Shown here piece by piece: positions 1-5,173 of a stretch of DNA of 5,356 bases. The stretch's first letter is position 1. The number at the start of each line of letters is the position of its first letter. The stretch lies in NCBI GenBank assembly GCA_003512585.1, contig DOQE01000052.1:1-5356 (forward strand). The letters are read 5' to 3'. The DNA is from Bacillota bacterium. GTDB taxonomy: Bacteria > Bacillota_I > Bacilli_A > RFN20 > CAG-826. Both the position numbers and the translations under genes were made by a program. The notes beneath the pieces are model-generated. The model worked only from the letters and a program-made list of their open reading frames with translations, did not search any database and was not told the DNA's origin.

Positions 1-338
1 CTTTTAAAAAGAAAGTAATCTTGAATGAGATTTGTTTAGTCTATAAAAACAAGGAAGGCGAGACTTGCTTCTCTTATTGTTATGATTTGCCTTTATCTTC
101 TACCAGTTCTAATAATGTGATAAAAAACGAAAAAGGGCGTTATGGAATTTATGTTGATGCTGGCTTGGTTTTTAAATGTATCGCTTCTTTTAAAGTAGAT
201 TCCCTAGATAATAATTGCAAAGCCTATTTGACGTATAATTTAAATAATAAAACATATGGGGCTACCTTAAATTTAAATAAGAAAACTGCCTACTACGTTC
301 ATTTCTATAAAACTAGAAGATTCGCTAATCATGTCTAG
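1..338 (+). CDS. Unrecognised protein, 3' end of a gene (probably partial at the left edge)
   Basis: The frame is open from the first full codon (base 3) to TAG at 336-338, about 111 codons. No in-frame stop lies before the first possible start, a TTG at 21, so the gene most likely begins outside the window. If the TTG is the true start, the protein has 105 residues, but only a poor purine run (around 10-15) could serve as its ribosome binding site. The product is polar, rich in Asn, Lys and Tyr, with alternating hydrophobic/polar stretches near the C-terminus that suggest beta strands. I see no signal peptide, membrane segment or catalytic motif in this fragment, and I do not recognise the family. 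Its last 14 bases overlap the 3' end of the phosphatase gene on the other strand. Confidence 0.6.
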   Translation, partial: FKKKVILNEICLVYKNKEGETCFSYCYDLPLSSTSSNNVIKNEKGRYGIYVDAGLVFKCIASFKVDSLDNNCKAYLTYNLNNKTYGATLNLNKKTAYYVHFYKTRRFANHV

Positions 339-1047
339 TAATATCGTCAAAGCATTCACAAAACCTGCCTGCAAAGCTTTCTTCTATGTTTTCTTTTTCT
401 AGATGAGATATGTCTCCAAATCTAGATATTCTCCAACTGGCTAACCCATTTTTTCTTTCTTCTGTGTTGATTACTGTTATTGAACTAGGGGTGGCTATAA
501 ACCCATGCCATAGAACCATGGGAGAGCAATTTATAAGATGAGATAGAAGAACGCATCCAACTCCAAAATGGCAAAATAAAGCAACCGTGTCATGAGATTG
601 CTTTATGACTTTATAGTTTCTAATATCCCTAACATAACCAAATTCTTTTAAAAGGGAATCAAGCCCGTCTATTCTTTCTTTTAATAATTCTTTTAAGTCC
701 GAACTTTCTTTCATTATCGGATTGTTAGTCCATGTGTCGATAGAATAAAAGGAAGGATCTTTGCTCCATATGTCTATTGGCCAATCCCAACAATAATGCT
801 TTCCGTTCGGATTATCTATTGATGCATCGAATTCCCTAAGCCAAGGCAATATTGTTGCCTTCATATTTTTTTCTTTTAATCCAAGTTCTGCCGTTTTTAA
901 AGCTCTACCTAAAGGAGAAACAAATGCTTTATCTATTTTTATATTTTTAAGGTATTTCCCTAATGCAGTGGCTTGTTTAAAGCCTAATGGAGTCAATGAA
1001 TCTAATGAATAGTCTGGATCGGCGTGTCTAATTATTAATAAGCGCAT
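325..1047 (-). CDS. Histidine phosphatase superfamily protein (phosphoglycerate-mutase-like)
   Basis: A 240-residue soluble protein with the histidine-phosphatase signature. The N-terminal strand ends in RHADP (Arg7, catalytic His8, normally phosphorylated in the reaction), followed by the usual LTPLG helix start. SPLGRALKTA (44-53) supplies the second phosphate-binding Arg48. Glu72 in LREFD is the likely acid/base residue, and CHFGVG carries the second catalytic His160. The family removes phosphate from small metabolites, sugars, nucleotides or proteins; nothing here fixes the substrate. The insert at about 75-150, rich in Trp, Asp and Lys, forms the substrate cap and differs most between members. 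The ATG start (1047-1045) has only a weak upstream GGG. The gene is divergent from the sigma-factor gene and convergent with the left-edge gene, so it is probably a single transcription unit. True phosphoglycerate mutase is unlikely given the sequence around the RHG motif. Confidence 0.9.
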   Translation of the reverse strand: MRLLIIRHADPDYSLDSLTPLGFKQATALGKYLKNIKIDKAFVSPLGRALKTAELGLKEKNMKATILPWLREFDASIDNPNGKHYCWDWPIDIWSKDPSFYSIDTWTNNPIMKESSDLKELLKERIDGLDSLLKEFGYVRDIRNYKVIKQSHDTVALFCHFGVGCVLLSHLINCSPMVLWHGFIATPSSITVINTEERKNGLASWRISRFGDISHLEKENIEESFAGRFCECFDDITRHD

Positions 1048-1064
1048 AATAAATTACCCATTTG

Positions 1065-1093
1065 ATTATATTTCTTTTTTTCTTTAGCAGTAA
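1065..1093 (-). promoter_or_regulatory. Possible promoter of the phosphatase gene
   Basis: On the minus strand a perfect TATAAT lies at 1070-1065. The hexamer 17 bases upstream is TTACTG (1093-1088), a poor -35. The predicted start near 1058 would leave a leader of only about 11 bases before the ATG, so the site is uncertain; transcription may begin further upstream. Confidence 0.3.
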
Positions 1094-1119
1094 CTTGGTT
1101 TTGGCATTTTATATAATAT

Positions 1120-1146
1120 TTGACAATGTTTCTTTTTAGTTTTAAT
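1120..1146 (+). promoter_or_regulatory. Possible promoter of the sigma-factor operon
   Basis: A perfect TTGACA (1120-1125) is followed by TTTAAT (1141-1146, five of six matches to TATAAT). The spacer is 15 bases, shorter than the optimal 17. It would give a leader of roughly 40 bases. It looks like a housekeeping-type promoter; I see no convincing ECF-type -35/-10 pair that would show autoregulation by the downstream sigma factor. Confidence 0.35.
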
Positions 1147-1165
1147 AAATATTGGAAAAATTGTT

Positions 1166-1192
1166 TTGTCTTCTAATGAATTAAGAAGATAA
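1166..1192 (+). promoter_or_regulatory. Leader hairpin covering the sigma-gene ribosome binding site
   Basis: TCTTCT (1169-1174) pairs with AGAAGA (1184-1189). The stem extends outward by a G-U pair (1168/1190) and two A-U pairs (1167/1191, 1166/1192), about nine pairs around a 9-base loop. The right arm is the purine-rich ribosome binding site (AAGAAGA, 1183-1189), six or so bases ahead of the GTG start. Folding would hide that site and could dampen sigma-factor translation. The stem is AT-rich, so its stability is modest. Confidence 0.35.
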
Positions 1193-1194
1193 TA

Positions 1195-1794
1195 GTGACG
1201 TTTTTCAAAATGAAGCTTAGCGAAAACAAAAATAACTTAACTGCATATAACAATAAGGTTGAGAAAGAATTAAAGAAAGCCATTAAAAATGGTGATTCTT
1301 TTAAAATAAAAGAAGTTTTCGAACAGTTTTATAAATGCAATTTCAAGTTGCTTATTAGAGTGTTAGCAACCGAAGTGGGAATTTCTAATGAATTATTTGA
1401 TGACGCTCAAGAAGCTTTTATTGTAATAATGAAAAATCCAACTAAGCTTTTGGAAGTCGGAAACATTAGGCGTTATCTAATAAAAATAGCAAAAAACATT
1501 TCTTTGAAAAGAAGAGAAAGTTATAAAGAAACAATTGAACTTAAAGAGGAAGAAATCCAGTGTGAAAAAGAAGCAGAATTGAACTTAGATTGCCTATTGG
1601 ATTTAAATTGTCTAAATAATAATTTGTCAGAAATAGATAGAAAGATCGTGATAATGCATGTGGCTTATGATTGTACTTTTCTAGAGATTGCGAATAAACT
1701 AGGTATAGGGGAAGATGGCATTTATTATCGATATAAAAAAGCCATTAAACTGATTGGGAAGGAGATTAAAAAACATGAAAAGAGCAAGCGTTGA
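1195..1794 (+). CDS. RNA polymerase sigma factor, sigma-70 family, ECF-like
   Basis: A 199-residue protein with the two-domain layout of ECF sigma factors. Region 2 lies at about 41-107: a helical stretch with DDAQEAFIVIMK (69-80), equivalent to the core-binding 'D-A-x-Q-x-x-F' segment, then RRYLIKIAKNISLKRR (92-107), the promoter-melting/-10 contact helix. A charged linker follows (108-130). Region 4 (about 133-193) has the LSEIDRKIVIMH helix and a helix-turn-helix FLEIANKLGIGEDGIYYRYKKAI (about 162-184, the -35 reader). Region 3 is absent, as expected. The GTG at 1195 is chosen because AAGAAGA sits just upstream; an in-frame ATG at 1210 has no ribosome binding site. The roughly 40-residue charged N-terminal extension is long for the class. 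The 3' end overlaps the next gene by 20 bases, the classic sigma/anti-sigma arrangement. Target promoters are unknown. Confidence 0.85.
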   Translation: MTFFKMKLSENKNNLTAYNNKVEKELKKAIKNGDSFKIKEVFEQFYKCNFKLLIRVLATEVGISNELFDDAQEAFIVIMKNPTKLLEVGNIRRYLIKIAKNISLKRRESYKETIELKEEEIQCEKEAELNLDCLLDLNCLNNNLSEIDRKIVIMHVAYDCTFLEIANKLGIGEDGIYYRYKKAIKLIGKEIKKHEKSKR

Positions 1795-2404
1795 AGCAAA
1801 GCTGATTAAGTCTTTTGATGAAGCATCCCCTTTTGAACCAGACTTTTCAAAAATTGATGATTCTATTGATTGGGGTTTGTCTTCTAAGGGGATGAAGGCT
1901 AAAAACAACAAAGTCTTTTTAAAGCCAGTTTGGAAGCCTATTGTTATTGCTGTTTCATTAGTTATTTTAGTAGCAGGGACAACTTGGGGGACTATTGCTT
2001 ATTTAGACAAAGATAAACCGGTTGAAGGCGGGATTGAGCATAATTTTTCCATTGGCTCTTTTAAAGTAAGCTCTTTTAGCCAGTCTAATTCTTCTTTTGC
2101 CTATGAAAATGGCGAAGCAGAAACGACAAGCGAAAAGAAAGATGGCTTATTAGGGACCATAAAATTGTTTGATAAAGTTGACAAACTAGAAGGATCGATT
2201 TCCTTTTCAAATTGTTCATTAAGCGAGTTCGAGTTTAATGATTTTAAACTAGACGCAGGAAACTATTATGTTGGCAAGGCTACCTTTAATGAAATAACCT
2301 TTGCTTCGAAAATTTTATTTTTTAATGAATCGGAAAACGATTTTTTTAGCATTAGAATTGAAGACGAAAATTATAAATCCCTGGTTTATTTTGAAAAAAT
2401 TTAA
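1775..2404 (+). CDS. Single-pass membrane protein, putative anti-sigma factor
   Basis: The ATG at 1775 has AAGGAG (1759-1764) ten bases upstream, giving 209 residues; an earlier in-frame TTG at 1754 has no such site. The start lies inside the sigma gene, so translation is likely coupled. Layout: an N-terminal cytoplasmic part of about 50 residues (acidic at 15-32, then Lys-rich), a transmembrane helix at about 55-77 (IVIAVSLVILVAG core) and an outside domain of about 130 residues rich in Ser, Phe and Asn with strand-like alternation. The positive residues before the helix fit an N-in, C-out topology. Position, overlap and topology suggest it holds the sigma factor at the membrane. I see no zinc anti-sigma motif (HxxxCxxC) and no recognisable domain, so the role rests on context. 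It could instead be a membrane protein under sigma control. Confidence 0.7.
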   Translation: MKRASVEAKLIKSFDEASPFEPDFSKIDDSIDWGLSSKGMKAKNNKVFLKPVWKPIVIAVSLVILVAGTTWGTIAYLDKDKPVEGGIEHNFSIGSFKVSSFSQSNSSFAYENGEAETTSEKKDGLLGTIKLFDKVDKLEGSISFSNCSLSEFEFNDFKLDAGNYYVGKATFNEITFASKILFFNESENDFFSIRIEDENYKSLVYFEKI

Positions 2405-2423
2405 AATTTTTCGCGGAAAATTT
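2404..2423. repeat. 20-base near-perfect palindrome between putative anti-sigma and peptidase genes
   Basis: AAATTTTTCG is followed by CGGAAAATTT; every pair matches except 2411/2416. It starts on the last base of the anti-sigma stop codon. A continuous dyad of this length suits a DNA-binding dimer. As RNA it would be a weak AT-rich hairpin followed by a short T run (2425-2429), so a poor terminator is an alternative. Confidence 0.45.
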
Positions 2424-2429
2424 ATTTTT

Positions 2430-2456
2430 ATAGCCTCTAAGTATAATGGAGGCTAT
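2430..2456 (+). terminator. Hairpin with T-run; terminator-like and masking the peptidase ribosome binding site
   Basis: ATAGCCTC (2430-2437) pairs perfectly with GAGGCTAT (2449-2456) across an 11-base loop, followed by T residues to 2460. By shape it is a modest intrinsic terminator or attenuator after the putative anti-sigma gene. The right arm contains GGAGG (2448-2452), the best ribosome binding site for the GTG at 2461, so the same hairpin would also block peptidase translation. A TATAAT sits in the loop (2442-2447), but transcription from it would start downstream of the ribosome binding site. Confidence 0.5.
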
Positions 2457-2460
2457 TTTT

Positions 2461-3399
2461 GTGATTAATGAATTGTTATTAATTTTTGCCTCCCTTATAG
2501 GAAGAGGTGCTGAAGGGATAATCGAAGTACCATCTATTCTTTCATCTTCCTTAATTTCAGAATCCATGACTTTGCACAAGGAAGAAATTGCTGAAGAACA
2601 TGCTAGGCTTTTTGAAGAGCAATGGTCTTGTCCCGATAAGATTGATTGCTCTTTAATTGGCGAGAACGATCAAACAATTGCCTTTCGTGCAAAGGTAGGG
2701 GTACATGGATTCGATTTTGATTTGGAGGACTCTTTGCTAGAAGATAAAAACGTCTCTTCTAGTACAGTAGATTCGAGCCAGTTTTCGGGCTTGGAAAGAT
2801 TAAGTTCAACGGTAAAACGCAATAAATTTAATGTGCTTAATTGTTTAACTCCAATTCCTTCTTTAATTTCTATATTTCCTTCTTTTTCTTTTGGGGATTG
2901 GAAGGTAGTTTCTTTTAACCAAACCAAAAACGATTGTGCCGTCATTGCTTTATTGAACCTAATTTATACTTATAAGCTTAGCAATATGGGCGATTTGGTA
3001 GGGGATAGAAGTGTAGATACTATTTATAATTCCATTGCCCAAGCGATTGGCTATAACGCTGAATCAGGAACTGAATTGAGCAACATTGCTTCTGGATTTA
3101 ATTCCTTTCTTCCTTCTTCTTGGAGACTAGAAAGCGTGAACGAGGATCCTAACGTCCCCCATTTGGTCATATATGAATCTAACGTAGCGGGTGAAAATAG
3201 CCATGCTGCGATAAAAATAGGAAATATTACCTATAGACAACTAGGGTTTCCTACAATTTATAGAGATTTGGTCGTATCTTACTCTTGCAATTTTTTAGGG
3301 GATACCCCTACGGATACAATAGAGAGTATAGAGAATTGCTTTTATACGATTGGGACTAGCTATAGAAAAGCAAGTTATACGTTAACTAGAGTGGGGTAG
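2461..3399 (+). CDS. Putative cysteine peptidase, C39/papain-like fold
   Basis: A 312-residue protein starting at GTG 2461, eight bases after GGAGG (2448-2452). The in-frame ATG at 2446 overlaps that site and has none of its own. Residues 1-19 hold a short hydrophobic stretch (LLLIFASLIG) but no basic n-region, so export is uncertain. About 20-145 is an unrecognised, acidic and Ser-rich region that could be a propeptide. The catalytic-looking part begins at WKVVSFNQTKNDCAVIALLN: Gln154 (oxyanion hole) and Cys159 (nucleophile) start a hydrophobic helix, matching the 'Q-x-x-x-D/T-C-G/A-x-x-A-L-x-N-L' pattern of C39-like and Mollicutes putative cysteine peptidases. The likely catalytic His248 is in NSHAAIKIG, preceded by a strand (HLVIYES) as in those folds. 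The third triad residue is not clear (Asn255 is possible). It may be the output or partner of the upstream sigma pair. Without the C/H pair I would call it hypothetical. Confidence 0.65.
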   Translation: MINELLLIFASLIGRGAEGIIEVPSILSSSLISESMTLHKEEIAEEHARLFEEQWSCPDKIDCSLIGENDQTIAFRAKVGVHGFDFDLEDSLLEDKNVSSSTVDSSQFSGLERLSSTVKRNKFNVLNCLTPIPSLISIFPSFSFGDWKVVSFNQTKNDCAVIALLNLIYTYKLSNMGDLVGDRSVDTIYNSIAQAIGYNAESGTELSNIASGFNSFLPSSWRLESVNEDPNVPHLVIYESNVAGENSHAAIKIGNITYRQLGFPTIYRDLVVSYSCNFLGDTPTDTIESIENCFYTIGTSYRKASYTLTRVG

Positions 3400-3466
3400 T
3401 TTCTTAATTAAAAGTGTTTCCAGCTATAAAACTTCATTTGGTTTGTTAGTTAACGATAAAAAGTGA

Positions 3467-3508
3467 GGTCAGGAAGCAAGAAATCGCTTTGTCTATTTTT
3501 AATTGACC
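3467..3508. terminator. Weak stem-loop between convergent gene ends
   Basis: The 116-base gap between the convergent peptidase and ATPase genes holds GGTCA (3467-3471) facing TGACC (3504-3508). Inside lies a second small stem, AAGC (3474-3477) with GCTT (3486-3489), then TATTTTT at 3494-3500. This could be a weak terminator for the plus-strand genes. The stems are short and interrupted, so confidence is low. Confidence 0.25.
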
Positions 3509-3515
3509 AGTCCAT

Positions 3516-4949
3516 TTATTCACATAACGCATTGATTATTTCATTTAAATCAAATAAGTTTACGTCTTTAATGCTGCATAAGTTATCTTCGAATCCTGAT
3601 TTTGAAAATAAATAATAATATTTTTTATAGTTTGCAAAGCATCCATTTCCATCTCTAGCTAAATCGTTATATTCGTTTATTTTTATTCTTTTATTAGTAA
3701 ATTTGCATTCACCTAGTAATATTTTATTTTTGCTTTTTATAACGACATCTATATCGGTTTCTTCTTTTGTTAACGGGTTATTTCCCCAAAAAGTACCATA
3801 GGATTCTCCAACAAACGGTAATTTAAGTTTCTTATTTAAGCTGATTAAGGCTTCCATACAAAGGCTTTCAAACGGATGACCAAGCAATGTATTTTGCATT
3901 TGTTCAGTAAAATATTCGTCATAAAAGTAATTTAGATCAACTAAACCGGATTCTAAAATATCTTTCTTTTTAGACAAAAAACCATAATAAAACGAAAAGT
4001 AATTATCATCAAATTTATAAATGGTTTTTTTACTATTGTCTTGTTCTCCTATTGGAACGATTTTTTTAGTTATATGCAAGTTTTTACAAAATGCATTTAA
4101 TAGTTTTGCGCTCAATTGTGGCGACATATGAGAGTCTTGGACTATTTCATTAAATTTACTACATCCATTTCCAATTGACTCAAGTATTGAACTGGGAGAA
4201 GATATTTCATTAAATTCCGTTCTTAATAAGACAGATGCTTCTTGAAATAGATATCCTGTCTTGTCGAAACAATTTTTTATTATATTGTTTTTGTATCCAT
4301 TGCCGTTATCAAACAAGGCTAAATATTGTGCGACGCCACCTATTAGAAGATAAATTTTGACTTGTTCTAAAATAGAATATGAATTCAAAAACAATCTAGC
4401 CGTTTTAAAATCAAATGGTTTTAATTCCATTAAGCAAGTTCTTCTTCCATATAATGGTTTTTTATAGTTTTCAGTTAGCTCTGACATGAATGAAATGGCT
4501 GAACCACATAATATTAAAAAAATGTTTTTGTTGGTTTCTTTTGCCTTATCAAAGAAGTTTTCTAATATTGAATCCAAAGACTGGTCTGCCTTCGACATAA
4601 ATTGGTATTCGTCTAATATGATTACAATTTTTTCATTTACTTGTTGCTTTAAAATGAAGTCGAATAAATCATAATAGTTCTTAAAGCCGGGTAATGAATT
4701 CGGAAGATTGAAATATCTATACACTTCGTTCGATAGATAGTTTAGGTTTTTGATTATGTTTTCCTCAAAAGCGGTGTATCTAATTACGCGGTTGTTTATT
4801 GATGAAGAAAAATGGCTTAAAAGGTAAGTTTTGCCAATTCTTCTTCTGCCATATAAAACGAGCAGTTCTGGTTTTTTTGAATTATATAATTCTTCTAATT
4901 TTTTGCTTTCTTCTTCTCTGCCGTAAAAGGCGAATTGATTGCTTGTCAT
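3516..4949 (-). CDS. AAA ATPase with C-terminal DUF234 PD-(D/E)XK nuclease-like domain
   Basis: A 477-residue protein typical in length and layout of the ATPase_2/DUF234 family. An N-terminal FYGREEE motif leads to Walker A YGRRRIGKT (33-41, Lys40/Thr41). Walker B is IVIILDEYQFM (108-118, Asp113/Glu114). A sensor-1-like strand, LILCGSAISFM (145-155), is followed by YGRRTCLMELKPF (167-179), the usual conserved Arg segment. A winged-helix-like middle (about 235-325) precedes the C-terminal domain: Glu361 in HPFESLCMEAL, then ETDIDVVI (Asp399/Asp401) and LLGECKF (Glu414, Lys416). These are the residues of a PD-(D/E)XK nuclease core, and all are present. The biological role of this family is poorly known; DNA transactions or defence are possibilities. 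The ATG (4949-4947) has GGAG (4962-4959) nine bases upstream. The gene appears monocistronic, with its own promoter and palindromic repeats. Confidence 0.88.
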   Translation of the reverse strand: MTSNQFAFYGREEESKKLEELYNSKKPELLVLYGRRRIGKTYLLSHFSSSINNRVIRYTAFEENIIKNLNYLSNEVYRYFNLPNSLPGFKNYYDLFDFILKQQVNEKIVIILDEYQFMSKADQSLDSILENFFDKAKETNKNIFLILCGSAISFMSELTENYKKPLYGRRTCLMELKPFDFKTARLFLNSYSILEQVKIYLLIGGVAQYLALFDNGNGYKNNIIKNCFDKTGYLFQEASVLLRTEFNEISSPSSILESIGNGCSKFNEIVQDSHMSPQLSAKLLNAFCKNLHITKKIVPIGEQDNSKKTIYKFDDNYFSFYYGFLSKKKDILESGLVDLNYFYDEYFTEQMQNTLLGHPFESLCMEALISLNKKLKLPFVGESYGTFWGNNPLTKEETDIDVVIKSKNKILLGECKFTNKRIKINEYNDLARDGNGCFANYKKYYYLFSKSGFEDNLCSIKDVNLFDLNEIINALCE

Positions 4950-4953
4950 ATAA

Positions 4954-4986
4954 ACTCACTCCAAAGTGACTCACTAAAAAGTGAGT
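4954..4986 (-). repeat. Two overlapping tandem palindromes in the ATPase leader (candidate operator)
   Basis: Read on the plus strand, CTCACTCCAAAGTGA (4955-4969) and CTCACTAAAAAGTGA (4970-4984) are 15-base direct repeats differing at two central bases. Each is itself a palindrome: unit 2 is ACTCACT-AAAA-AGTGAGT (4969-4986, perfect 7-base arms); unit 1 is ACTCACT-CCAA-AGTGACT (4954-4971, one mismatch). The two bases that differ create the GGAG ribosome binding site on the minus strand (4962-4959). The array sits from the -10 to the start codon, where a bound repressor or RNA hairpin would control expression. Confidence 0.6.
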
Positions 4987-4988
4987 TA

Positions 4989-5017
4989 ATAATAGCATAT
5001 AATTTGCTTATTGTTAA
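4989..5017 (-). promoter_or_regulatory. Promoter of the DUF234 ATPase gene
   Basis: On the minus strand TTAACA (5017-5012, five of six to TTGACA) is separated by exactly 17 bases from TATTAT (4994-4989, five of six). A TG one base before the -10 (4997-4996) makes it an extended -10. The predicted start is near 4982, inside the tandem palindromes, which fits repression. This is the best promoter in the window. Confidence 0.6.
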
Positions 5018-5173
5018 ATTGTCTTCTTCTTATGGATAAAAAACATTGAAAAAGAATAAAGGGAGTAGTGTTCTTAACAAAGAAGATACAGTAGGTTATT
5101 ACGATGCACTCGAATGAGAATTGTTAATTAATCTCGATTTTGGCCTCGTAAAGTGGTTTTGATAAAAACTTTG

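Noticed and set aside
325..338. 14-base convergent overlap of two gene ends as an antisense regulatory device
   Set aside because: Short tail-to-tail overlaps are common in compact genomes and no special structure is seen here.
1771..1809. Reading UGA as tryptophan (Mollicutes code)
   Set aside because: Tryptophans in the conserved proteins are encoded by TGG and no in-frame UGA interrupts the genes; sigma-factor termination at UGA gives a normal length.
1699..1911. Minus-strand frame of 70 codons
   Set aside because: It lies opposite the sigma and membrane-protein genes, both with good starts and coherent translations; no ribosome binding site or recognisable product.
2442..2447. TATAAT as a peptidase promoter
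   Set aside because: Its start point (around 2454) would fall after the GGAGG site, and the -35 region lacks a match; it is more simply the loop of the hairpin.
2352..2579. Minus-strand frame of 75 codons across the inverted-repeat gap
   Set aside because: Antisense to the peptidase start and the putative anti-sigma end; the translation has no family features and would read through both hairpins.
2670..2945. Minus-strand frame of 91 codons
   Set aside because: A mirror of the peptidase coding sequence, rich in Lys, Glu and Ser only because of the opposite frame; no upstream signals.
4486..4674. Plus-strand frame of 62 codons
   Set aside because: Entirely opposite the conserved Walker B and sensor segments of the ATPase, whose assignment is secure.
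4950..4986. CRISPR-like repeat array
   Set aside because: Only two units that overlap by their edges with no spacers; better explained as an operator or hairpin pair.
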